This document shows positions 23,257 to 33,331 of a DNA stretch of 45,224 nucleotides, piece by piece. The position numbers were made by a program, and so were the translations under genes. Within the stretch, counting starts at the first letter, position 1. Each line of letters begins with the position of its first letter. The stretch comes from Coprinopsis marcescibilis (Eukaryota > Basidiomycota > Agaricomycetes > Agaricales > Psathyrellaceae), in the NCBI GenBank assembly GCA_004369085.1, contig ML210373.1, positions 1-45,224 of the forward strand, given 5' to 3'. Below the pieces are notes generated by a model, which saw only the letters and a list, made by a program, of their open reading frames with translations, did no database searches and was not told the DNA's origin.

Positions 23257-24299
23257 TTATGAACTCGGGGCCGATTTGGCCCACATTTTGCGTTGGTAGT
23301 CGAGGATAATTGGGATGAAATCGAAGAGCCCAAAGTCCGGCCAGTAAGTGTCAGTGTATTGAATTTGGGTATCTTCGCAGCACTGAGAGGGTGTGTAAGC
23401 CCGTTGAAGGATGGAAGAGCTCAAATAGACGTGCCTGCCAGAGGAGGTAATCGCTCAGCCGCTTTACACCGCTCGTCCGAATGAGAATGTCTAGAGGAGG
23501 GCTTCCACCTAGGTTTGTCAAGAGGTTGTCGTTGATGTCCTTTTCGGTAACAATGCTAAAACGCGTGTCAAAATGTCTCTGGGACAGAAACCAGGAGATG
23601 GAGGACATACCAGTCGGTTTCTACTGCTTTTCGGACACATGTCTCAACTGAGGTTGTGATTTCGTCCCGAGATGTGTATGGCATGCAGAGGTTGAGAATG
23701 GATCTACCGGTTCAGATAAGGCTCAGAGTCGGCACAAGAGTAGGCTGCCACGTACCTTTTATTCTGTCGCGTCATAGCTTCTGCTTTTCGAATCGCCGCT
23801 TGCACAGGTTCTGGGAACATTTCCGTTCTTCCAATGACGTTTAACCGTACGCCGTACTCGTCCAACAGGTTACTAGGCAATGATCAGATATATTCTGCAC
23901 AATCCAATCAGGGAAACTCACCCATGCTGACACAGTTCGAGCAATTTATCTTCGGCGAGTTTCATGAGTGCATCCACTTCGTCCGGGGACCGCTTAAAGT
24001 TCTCGATAGAAAAGGCATATGCCGAGACGCAACGAATATTGAGCTTCAAGCATACTTCCAGAACCTAGCCCGGAGCTCAGATCAGATACCAATCGCCCTT
24101 GAGAAGAACGCACCCTACGCAACGCCACGAACCCCGCCGAATGACCCTGTTGTATTTGTTTGTTATGCTTCCGGGCATACCGCCTGTTTCCGTCCATGAC
24201 AAAAGCAACATGGCGCGGGATGGGTCCTGCAGCTAGGACTTTGAGCGCGAAGTCTTGGACATATCCAAGCAGAGAATGGGGGAGCCAGCCTGATGTCAT
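23257..24299 (-). CDS. Cis-prenyltransferase (dehydrodolichyl diphosphate synthase)
   Basis: It elongates farnesyl diphosphate with isopentenyl units in cis to make the dolichol precursor for N-glycosylation at the endoplasmic reticulum. Visible motifs: [18 protein letters not shown] with the catalytic Asp near the start, [45 protein letters not shown], and [20 protein letters not shown] followed by [15 protein letters not shown]. At least five introns. Presence of DGNRR marks it as the catalytic (Rer2/DHDDS) type rather than the Nus1 accessory type. The last intron (23383-23434) keeps frame only with a GC donor. The stop is TAA at 23257, so only 39 bp separate it from the stop of the convergent NACHT-WD40 gene. 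Confidence 0.9.
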
Positions 24300-24681
24300 G
24301 GTGGGACGAGGAAGAGGACGATGATACGTGTCCGATCACGGTGGCAATGCTTATCGGTTAGATGACCTTGGCGCCGCTCAGTTTGGTTAGACTACCCCTA
24401 TCTTCTTTTTGCGACTTTGAATTGATTCAGGTATTGCCGGCGGGACTGAAGAATGCTTCCAAAAGCATGAAAATGCAAGGATAATATCATTAAATATCAC
24501 ATCAGGCTTTCGATCGACGGTCGCTGATACAACGAAAAGATAAAAGTACTGAAATTATCTTCGGTGGGTACTAGGAGAATAAAGGAAGCGGCAGGGAGGA
24601 TATGTACAACAGTGAAGAGAGAAGATGGGCGAAGAGTGACAGATAGATGAAAGCAGACGGAGATGATTATGGGAGAAATGT
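24300..24681. other. Intergenic between the prenyltransferase start and P450 stop
   Basis: About 380 bp. It carries the prenyltransferase promoter and the P450 3' flank (AT-rich around 24470-24560). No gene or RNA is recognised. Confidence 0.45.
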
Positions 24682-27202
24682 CTACTCGTACGCAGCAAGC
24701 TCCACGTCGGCCTTCCGAGCTTCCTCAGTGACAATCGCCGCAACATTGCCGTGTCGAGGCACGAGCAAAAAGTTGAACGGCTTGGGCTTGATAACAAGTG
24801 CAGGGATGATGTCGTCTTTCGACGGGATGATCGGCTTCCCTTGGCTATCCTTGGTTGGAAGAATCTCGTAGGCCCAAAGCATCCTGCCGAAGACGTCGTC
24901 GCATCGAATTTCAATAAAATTATATGAAATATGCACTCACTTTGAGACGATGGAGAAGAGCGAGTTTTGTGCGACGTGCATTCCTGGGCAGACGCGACGT
25001 CCAAATCCGAACACAAAGCTGTTTGGCAGCTTGGGATTCTCGATGTATCGATCCGGGCGGAAGGTTTCAGGATCAGGGAACATCTGGGGACAATTAGCCT
25101 CGTGTTAGGTCATTGGATTATCAGCAGCTTACCTCTTCGTTTTGGGTGATTGAACTAGCAGTATCCAAACATCGTCAGCGCTAGGACGAACAACAGAGCG
25201 AATAAGAACGTACTAGATGCTTCCAATGACAGTTGTACCTTTGGGAATGAAATGACCCTTGTACTCATCATCCGCAATCACAGAGTGGGGCACAGCGATG
25301 GGCGCAATTGGTCGCCACCTATATCCTTCTAAGCTTCGAAGAACAAAGACGAAGTTTGACGACATACCTCATAATCTCTTTGATTAAGGCGTTGACATAC
25401 GGCAACGAATCTCTATCATCATACTCTGGTAGACGATCCCGGCCAATCACACGATCCAGCTCTTCATGAGCCTTCCTCATTGCTTCGGGGTGGATGAGCA
25501 TGGCCACTATCCGAACATAACAACAGGCTTTAGCGGGAACAAGAGCCATGTACAATCCTAGAACACTCACAAAGGAAGAAATCAAGGGTAGCCAGTGTCT
25601 AATAGGCCCGCAATTAGTCGACCATGAAACAAAGTTTTTGCGTCTTCACTTACCGTTCCAGCACCAGCACCAAAGGGCGATGCCAAAGCATACGCAGTCT
25701 CGAGATCATCCAGCCCAAAAGCACCCTGCTTCTCAAGTGCTCGTGTAGCAGTAGACGGATAAGCCAGACCCTTCTTCATCCGCTCCCTGACCTCTTCCAT
25801 CAACTCTGTCAACAGCGCGACATCCTTCTTGTAGTGCTCTTCGGGCTCGCGGCGGTACCATTGCAGAGATTTCTAGCATCCAACATTTCAACACTGGGGC
25901 TTGCTTCTAAAGAGTTGGTTGCGGAAGTAGCTTACCGGAAGCCAAGTAAGAATTGGGAACTAAATTAAGACGTGTTAATATGTGCCAATTGGAAATGTAG
26001 CTGCAAATGACACTCACGATCTCCACGAGGAACTTTCCAGGGACCCTAGATCACCATCATGTTACTACCATTCCCTGCATGAACGAAATGAGAATCAAAG
26101 CAAGCCACATACGTCGAGTTGATATAATCTAAACGTGCAAAGTCACACAATTCAGTCAATTTCCAATGAAGACTCCCGAAGAAACAGATACCCACATTCA
26201 TCAATCTTCTGCTGCTTTACAACAAGGTGGTCCTCCAACGTCTTGATTCTCCGTCCATACGCCACAACAGTCACAACGGAAACTGCATACCTGTAGGTGA
26301 CACACATACCCCAGTTAGCGTCTAATCCGAAAAGTTCACACACGCATACACGTAGATTCACAGATACTGCACCGCCGACAGCGGGAGCATAGGAAAACAC
26401 ACAAATCACTCAGAAGAAACCAACACATACCGTCGAATGAAATCAGGGAACTTCTCCGGGGAATCCTGATTCTGCAGAATATCTCGCAGCATAATCTTGG
26501 TTTCCGCACTCTGGAGAGGCTTGTACGCCGCAGACGCCTCGATGCTCATACTTGCGTGCATCAACTACAAACTGCGATCAGTCTCGGGAATGAATGTATA
26601 GTGTCACACATAAAAGGACTTACGGATCTCCAGTTACGCCATCGCTGCCCGTAAGGCATGCCGAGACCACGCATATTCCTGCAGAGGATCTCACCACTAG
26701 ATATGATTCGTCAGTCACCCATGCAGTTTGTGGTTTGCAGACCTAAAAGGCCCGGAGGAATAACGCACGCTACGATGAATCGAGGCCTACTCGAATAGAT
26801 GTTACCCTTCTTCTCCAAAAGATCCGTCACCGCATCCAACGACCCCAGCACTAAACCGTGATAATGATCAGTTCAGCTGCCAGCAACACGCAGGCTCTCT
26901 CCAATGGTCGTTCCTACGCACCAACAAGAGGCTTCCGTCCCAGGTAGAACGAGATAATTGAACCTAACAGGATTTAGTTCGACGATTCCGACAGCTGACG
27001 ATAGAGAGCAAGACATACCATACTTCTTGTTCCAGTCATGGAACGCCTTCCAGTTCTGCTTGAATGCCATATCACCTCTGTTGTCCAGGAGGATAGGCCG
27101 AGGTGGACCAGGAGGGAAACGTCGAACGCGAATCAGGTAGAGCACCGTCCTCACACACCATGTCGCGAACAGAGCACCAACGATACGAAGGAACACACCC
27201 AT
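24682..27202 (-). CDS. Cytochrome P450 monooxygenase
   Basis: A heavily split gene (roughly a dozen introns). The N-terminal helix (ALFATWCVRTVLYLI) anchors it in the endoplasmic reticulum membrane, followed by the proline hinge RRFPPGPPRP. Next come the substrate-region exons (ISFYLGRKPLV, fused by splicing near 26950), the I-helix GAGAGT (25665-25685) joined to TLATLDFFL, the K-helix ExxR in ALIKEIMR (about 25385), the PERF-like FRPDRY (about 25050-25070) and the heme-binding FGFGRRVCPG (about 24980-25020). All expected landmarks are present, so it should be active with a P450 reductase partner. The sequence resembles the basidiomycete group often annotated as O-methylsterigmatocystin oxidoreductase-like, but that name says little about substrate. 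No neighbour suggests a pathway. Confidence 0.9.
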
Positions 27203-27449
27203 TGTGGCTATCAGTTAACAAACTCTTCACAAAGACCCAGAGAGTACGACGTTGAAGGGAGGAGAAAGCGGAGGAGGTCAAAACGGTCGCTCAGCAACAG
27301 TTCAAGGGAAACGGAAACAAAACGCGAGAAGCAGTATCTGGAGATGGGAAACCCACACCACTTGCCGTTACCGCTCTATTTAACCGAGGGGTCAAACTAG
27401 AATCAGAATCCATGATGCTAAATCCTAATTCTCTGGTAAAGATCGCAGC
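27203..27449. promoter_or_regulatory. P450 upstream region
   Basis: About 250 bp before the P450 ATG (leftward gene). It has a purine-rich stretch on the + strand at about 27240-27340. No discrete element is recognised. Confidence 0.3.
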
Positions 27450-27903
27450 TAAGCGGCACTAGTGCTGCACATCCAACACTTCTGCACAGCTGGTTGTCGT
27501 CCTGTTACATATGCACGATCGCCGAGTCCACATACGATCTAGAATAGTTACATGCCTGTATAGCGGGCGAATTCTCAAGCTCGTGGTCATCAACAGACTT
27601 TGAATCACATACCGATGTGCTTTGACATCTGTTCTTCCTTCTTCATCAAGAAGCATTCCCTCCATATGTCCATGCCGGTGACAACCCACTCGGAGGGTGA
27701 ATTTCGCCGTGGACCCTGAAGAACCCGTCAAATCCAGAAGCAGCTGTTGGTGGAGACTTTTAGGATAGACGAGTTGCCTGAAAATGTCCTCCAGATGACA
27801 TGGACAGCCAGGAACGTTGCAGAATGCGGATAACAGACAAGTCCCATCGGTCGGACAAAAAGGAATGCTTCCTCATAGTATTCGGCTGCAATGATCATTT
27901 TAT
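27450..27903 (-). CDS. Possible small Cys/His-rich protein, or gene remnant
   Basis: Reading leftward, one frame stays open from about 27878 to 27610 and encodes CNVPGCPCHLEDIF and then LRVGCHRHGHMEG before a GTATGT donor. The alternating Cys/His spacing could bind metal. A different frame starts at an ATG at about 27903 (MIIAAEYYEEAFLFV) and is open for 56 codons. I could not join the two with a convincing intron. No family is recognised. It may be a short gene, a gene relic, or chance. Confidence 0.2.
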
Positions 27904-28000
27904 GTCGCTATCTCACTCAACTTCGCCAAACAGGTCTACAAATCCAAGAATCGGTGCAGCCAACAGGTAACAAGATACGAAATGAATAAAAGAAAAGGAT

Positions 28001-28005
28001 AAAAA
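28001..28005 (-). terminator. Pol III terminator of tRNA-Thr(AGT)
   Basis: A run of five T on the transcribed strand lies 19 nt downstream of the tRNA 3' end, as expected for RNA polymerase III. Confidence 0.6.
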
Positions 28006-28023
28006 CCTTGGTTCCTACATGAT

Positions 28024-28105
28024 TCCTTCTAGCCGACTCGAACGACTGACCTCGTCATAAGCTGTAAGTACTAGTGACGCGCTCTACCAACTGAGCTAAG
28101 AAGGA
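28024..28105 (-). tRNA. tRNA-Thr (anticodon AGT) with 10-nt intron
   Basis: Read leftward, a 7-bp acceptor stem (TCCTTCT/AGAAGGA) pairs perfectly. The D arm contains the A box TAGCTCAGTTGG. The anticodon stem CGTCA/TGACG encloses CTAGTA + CTTACAGCTT + A, so a 10-nt intron sits between positions 37 and 38. The variable loop is AGGTC. The T arm AGTCG-TTCGAGT-CGGCT supplies the B box. The spliced loop CTAGTAA gives anticodon AGT (A34 presumably edited to inosine), reading ACU/ACC codons. The discriminator base and CCA are not encoded in a way I can confirm. Confidence 0.93.
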
Positions 28106-28615
28106 GATATCAGTAGCGGCCCCGTTCGGTCCGAGCTGGACCTTGATAGGGGACTTCCGATTGACCCTGAAAAAAGACCAAATTCAATCGATCGCAACGA
28201 AGGTGATCCCAAATGCGAACGCTCTGCGATAGGCGGCGAGAAATGGAAGACCCAATTGGCTCCTTAATGGGTAGAATTAAAATGCAAAGCTGCCCAAAAG
28301 TTTGGATGTCATTAAGGTTAAAGGTCAATGACAAACCCAACTGTCAAGAGACAGATTCGACGGCCGGAAGCACTTGGTAAAATTGAACATACACAGTCAG
28401 GACTATTATGCACTGGATCTTGGTCCATCATGTCCATTGAAACCAAAAGCGTTACGAACTTCAACATTTCTGAAGGAACAGTACAATTTGTGGGCAAGAA
28501 TCTACTAACACACCGGTTGGCGGAGTCCGCAGACCCCATAGCATCTACCTGTTTTTGCACGATGTAGAGAGGAGGAGTGCCATTCGAACAAAAAATATCC
28601 AGATCCACTTGGTCT
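28106..28615. other. Spacer between the two tRNA-Thr genes
   Basis: About 510 bp. Short ORFs on both strands have no family resemblance. It includes the Pol III terminator of the second tRNA at 28590-28595. Confidence 0.5.
28590..28595 (-). terminator. Pol III terminator of tRNA-Thr(TGT)
   Basis: Six T on the transcribed strand lie about 20 nt downstream of the tRNA end. Confidence 0.6.
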
Positions 28616-28720
28616 TCCACCTAGCCGACTCGAACGACTGACCTCGTCATGATCACATCAAACACCGCGAAGTCCAATTTGATTACAAGTGACGCGCTCT
28701 ACCAACTGAGCTAAGGAGGA
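28616..28720 (-). tRNA. tRNA-Thr (anticodon TGT) with 33-nt intron
   Basis: The D, anticodon-stem, variable and T-arm sequences are the same as in the tRNA at 28024. The anticodon loop is CTTGTA, then a 33-nt intron, then A, giving anticodon TGT (ACA/ACG codons). The acceptor stem TCCTCCT/AGGTGGA has one T:T mismatch at the fourth pair, which is tolerable but may mark a weaker or recently diverged copy. The shared body and changed anticodon and intron suggest a duplication followed by anticodon shift. Confidence 0.9.
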
Positions 28721-29250
28721 ACATGATGCCTGCTACCCTCAATTTCCCAGCCGACGCCTAAGATAATGTACAATAGGGGGTTTCACGGCGGCCAAATCGC
28801 CATGTGGAGTTAAGTGTTTTATGAATTATCCTGACAGACAATTGGCAGTGGTGTGTGTTGTGGGACCACATCAGCAATTCCGGACGGTCACCCACCAGGG
28901 CCAGTGGACCTCCAGGTCCCCACCACACACCGGAGAGAGGGTTCGGCGACCAGAGGTTTTGCTTGGAAGGTTATGCATGTATCGTGGAGCTAAAATGTAG
29001 TATGTACGAGTGATCCGAAAAAACATATCAAAAACAGAAAGCGACCATAGTAAATAGCACGGCGACGATAGTGTATACGAACGAGAATGAGACTGCGAGC
29101 GAGCAAGGGACAGAAACGGCAGTATGCGAGAAAACAAAAACAAAAGTAGTGGTTGATAGTAGTTCAACTGTTCATGAAAATCTAACAAAATCTACGAAAC
29201 CCCTCCCTTTTATCCACAGACGACGCATTGTCCAGCGTCAAATCTACAGC
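28721..29250. other. Intergenic between tRNA-Thr and the receiver-domain gene
   Basis: About 530 bp, the 3' flank of the leftward regulator gene and 5' flank of the tRNA. It is T-rich on the minus strand around 29000-29200. No gene is seen. Confidence 0.45.
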
Positions 29251-32094
29251 TTACTCGATGACTTCAAACCGACTCTTCTTGCCCGCCGGCCCTTCAAGTT
29301 CACTCCCATCCTCAAGCCCCCTCTTCATAAAGTTCATCGTCGTCCCCCCACTGTTATCACCAAAGTTGATCCCAACACCATACATCATCGTTCCCCCTCC
29401 CATTCCCCCTCCGGCACCCATGCCCATGCCCATGCCCATGCTCAACCCAGTCGCAGTCGCAGGGGTCTGACCCATCATCCCAAACGACGAATTTGCAGAC
29501 GCAGGCGACGAACCCGCCGAATACTCTCCACTACTTCCACTCCCACTCCCGCTAGCACCCAACCCCTCACCATTAAGGAAATTCTGCATCATAACCGCAT
29601 ACTGATCGTTTGAAAATCCCATCGCAGCCAACGGATTCATCCTCCCCTCAAACTCCAACCCTTCCACTTCCTCTCCTCCGGCGGGCCCATTATTACCCCC
29701 GGGCGAATTTCCACTCCCTCCCCCATTCCCACTTCCATCGTTGTAAAAGTTGAAGTTGAACGAAGGGTTGGCAGACGAAGGCTGGGAGGAAGACAAAGGA
29801 CCGAGGGAGAGCGACATATTCGGATCCATGGCCCCATCCATTAGCTGGTTCCCTCCTCCTCCCATCAGACCCTGCACACCCCACTCTCTTGAATGCGCAG
29901 CCAAAGCTTGTTGAACGCCTCCATCCGACAGGGGTGGTATACCAGGCCCTCGGGGGACGCTCTTCGATATGCGTTGGATACCCTTGAGATGGATGAGATG
30001 CTTCTCGAGAACGTCGAGCAGACCTTGCTTCGTGAACGGTTTCGGTAGGATATCATTCATCCCTGCAAGATTTTAACATCATTAAAATAGCCCAAGAAGA
30101 AATGGATGAGCAAGAGCACTAACCGGAGGAATAGTAAGTCATGATTTCATTAGGCTTTGAATTACTCGTCATGGAAATGATAGGCGTGCCCTGATCAAAT
30201 TTCCGAATCATAGACGTCGCCGAAACACCATCCAACTTTGGCATAACGATATCCTACGAGAAAGCCCCATCAGCATCCACCACAAACTCAAGATTAACAA
30301 AAAAACATACCATCAAAACCAAATCATATTTTTCCAAATTCATCTTCGTCACCGCACCAACCCCATCAACAGCCACATCCGTCGTACACCCAAACACCTG
30401 CAAGAACTTGCTGCTCAGCTTCCTGCTGACCGCATCATCGTCCACCAACAACACCCTAGGTGGGATAGCCCACGCAGGCACAAACGTCGACCGCCGTACC
30501 CTCAATTTCTGCGACCCCGACCCAGACCCTGAACCAGCAGACGAAACAGCCTGCGCTCCAGCAGCCTGCAGGACCAACATATACTCATCGTTGTCCCCAA
30601 CACCACCCGCCCGGCCTTTCCCTTTCGCCCCTCTCCTCCTCGCTAAAATCCCCCTCCCACCACCAAGAACACCTCCACCGCCACCAGATCCAGCACCTCC
30701 ACCGTCCTGCTTGGACACACCAGCTCCAGCATTCTCGTCAGACGAAACAGCAACCAACGCCCCATTCTCATCAGTCACATTCTGAGATGGCCTCACAACC
30801 TCTTCCTCCTCATAATCCTCATCAGAATTACTCCCACTTCCACTCCCACTCCCACTCCCACCTGCCCGCCTCGCCCTCGCCCTCGTCAATCGTCCCCCAT
30901 CCGCATCTACACCGTCATCCCCACCTTCCCCATCCCGAGACGTCGACGCAACAGACCCAGAAGTAGACGCCATCGCCGGCGAATCCATATTCCCAATCCC
31001 CAACCCAGCCAACAGCCCCCCACCCGCCAAACCAGTCGGATCAAAGCTCCAGTTCGCGCCCGACGAATTGGCCGAATTCGAGGCGTTGGACGGGGCACCA
31101 AAGACACTGAAAGAATCCTCCGGATACATCCCCCGCGGCATCAACTGCCCAACAGTGTACACTTGCAGCCCTTCATGCAGCATCGAACTCTCCATCGCCG
31201 ACACATTGTTGTTACTGCTGCTGCTGCTACTGTTATTGCTCATGTCGTTGTTTCCATTTCCCCCAACTTTCTCTCCGAGGGCACGGCCAACACCAGGATC
31301 GACCCCATCAACACCCCTTTCCCGACTCATATCACGTCCAAAGCTCACATCCGCGGGGCCAGTACCAGTACCAGTACTCCACCTCCGACCCTTCTCCCTC
31401 TCTCTCTCCCTCTCCCTTTGCACCTCCTCGATCTTCGCCAAAGCCTCCGCCCTAGTCATCTTAGGCGGGGCCATCCCCTGCTGCAAAAGCTGCTGCTCAA
31501 GGCCTCCCCCCTGCCCACCCTGCGCCCCACGATTCCATCCTCCCAACCCATTCCCACTAGCATTCGAATTCCCACCTCCCCCTCCACCCCCAACACCAGC
31601 AGGCGGCGGCGGCACATACACCGGCCCATTGCCCGCACCACCACCATTCGCCGAAGCCCTCCTACTCAACTCGCTCATCTGCATCAACGTCGCCCTCCCA
31701 ACTTCATGCCCATGCACACCCATATTCGCCATATGCGCAGTAATAGACGGGTCCCGCTGCACCTGCTGCAGCCCTTGTCCTTGTCCTTGCTGCTGGTGGT
31801 ACTGCCCCTGCCCCTGCTGCTGTTGATTCTCCCCCTCCCCAGAAGCAGCGGCCTGCGCAACCTTATGCTGCTGCACCGCTATCTGCAGCTGCGTCTCCGT
31901 CGCATTCAGCTGCTGCTGATGCATCTGCGCATGCGCCTGCACCTGTGCCTGCAACGACGCCAGCGACGCACTGGGGAGCGTTATCCCCGCCAGTCCCGCC
32001 GGCAGCCCAGACGTTAGACCCGCTGACCCCCCTGACCCCGACGGCCCACTGGAGCCCGCAAAGGGTGAACCACCAGATCCGGCTTTGAGTTTCG
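29251..32094 (-). CDS. SKN7-like regulator, C-terminal half: Q/G-rich region plus receiver domain
   Basis: The frame opens just after a plausible acceptor (CGAACAG, with CCTAACC branch point upstream) without an obvious own start; the first in-frame ATG is inside the Gln-rich part. Residues run through Gln-rich, Gly/Asn/Ser-rich and basic segments into a response-regulator receiver domain. That domain has the acid pocket in VLLVDDDAVSRK (about 30430-30460), then across an intron the phospho-acceptor Asp in DIVMPKLDG, then MTSNSKP, and after another intron MNDILPKPFTKQG with the conserved Lys. All receiver landmarks are intact, so it should accept phosphate from a histidine phosphotransfer protein (Ypd1 type). 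A Gly/Asn-rich tail follows to the stop at 29251. Joined to the HSF-type half upstream it gives the SKN7/Prr1 layout (osmotic and oxidative stress). Confidence 0.75.
31780..31960 (-). repeat. Gln-codon microsatellite (CAG/CAA) in the receiver-half gene
   Basis: Interrupted CAG/CAA runs (CTG/TTG on the + strand) encode Gln-rich segments. Likely to vary in length between strains. Confidence 0.6.
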
Positions 32095-33331
32095 CTGTTC
32101 GAGGACAGGATAGGATCGGATTGGGTTAGGTTGGATTAGATGAGTCGAGTCGAGGCGAGGCGAGTCCATGTTCCCCAAATAGGCAAGATGCGACGAGACG
32201 AAGAGATGGGTCCAGAACAACGAGCGGTGACATTCACGTCCGTATTCGTTCGTGTAGTTTATGTCGCGTCGTTCGGTACACGCACGAGCATACGTCCAGT
32301 CGTTCAACATGCGCACGATCATACGTTCAAGAGCAACGGTTGTATAGGTTGAGAGCAGATATGAAAAAACAATTCGTCAGCGTTCATTCTTGTTTTAGCA
32401 GAGAGAGGAGGGAATGGGCGGGACGTAGAAAGAGTGGAACGAGTAGAATCAATGAACAAGAAACAAGAAGCAAGAAACGCGCAGAACGAAATCGACAGAC
32501 TCGTTCCGCCGCAAAGTAAGAAAAGGTCGGGATGCCATCTCCCCATCCACATCCACATCCACAAAACCCAACGAAATAAACACGAAATAAGAAATCCGAA
32601 ACGAAAAGAAACGAAAGGAAGCAAAGCCACGACGAAGCCACTCGCCGCAACATCAACCCCCAAATTCCAATCGCTATTTCTACATTAACACAAAACACAA
32701 TTTCTCCACCAACATTCCATCGTCCCCGCCACCCTTCTTCTTCTTCCCCTCATCCATAGTCGAGTTCTGCAAAAGGAAGTCCCGAATCCTACACTCCAAT
32801 ATCCTTCCATCGACCTATTCCTTCCTAAACCTTTCATTTCCTTCTTATCCCCGTCGTCGTCGTCGTCGTCGTCTTATTCTCTTGAATGTACAGTCGTGAA
32901 TGTAGATGTGGGCGGTGTTGGCGTCCGTGGTGATGGCGCCGGTGATGGTAGCAATTGTATCGTGGGTCCTGCAAGTTGGAAGGGTACGAGCGGGCAAGGG
33001 TCCGAGAGAGTCCGAGCGGGAGGTCCAAGCAGGCAAGGATGTCCAACAGGGTGCGAGCAAAGGGGCAAGGAGTCTCCATCCATCCACCAAACCAACAACA
33101 TCCACCAAAAGACAAAAATAAAACACCCCAAAAACTAGAAAATCTCGAAACATAGAACAAGAATCAAGTACTAGAATTACAATTACAACGAACGTACAAC
33201 TAGCATCAACCAACGTATTACACCAAAACACTAGGCAATAGCTAACTGCGGTAGAGCGTAAAACGTAAAACGCGAACATGAACACGAACAAAAAATGAAC
33301 AAAAATGAATATACAACCACCCCGCCCATTC
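32095..33331. other. Gap between the two SKN7-like halves (long intron or intergenic)
   Basis: About 1.24 kb, T-rich on the minus strand, with no credible exon on either strand. A GTC repeat lies at about 32848-32872. The minus-strand 3' end has a branch-like CCTAACC and an AG acceptor at 32095. It is either one unusually long intron or the spacer/promoter between two genes. It could also hide short exons that I cannot see. Confidence 0.5.
32848..32872. repeat. (GTC)n trinucleotide repeat
   Basis: About eight GTC units in non-coding sequence. Simple repeat. Confidence 0.75.

Noticed and set aside
23257..27202. Prenyltransferase plus P450 as a terpenoid biosynthetic cluster
   Set aside because: The prenyltransferase is the cis, dolichol type, and no terpene cyclase or other tailoring gene is near.
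31068..32017. Plus-strand ORFs rich in Leu, Pro and Arg opposite the receiver-domain gene
   Set aside because: Antisense to Gln/Gly repeats. The minus strand carries the recognisable receiver domain.
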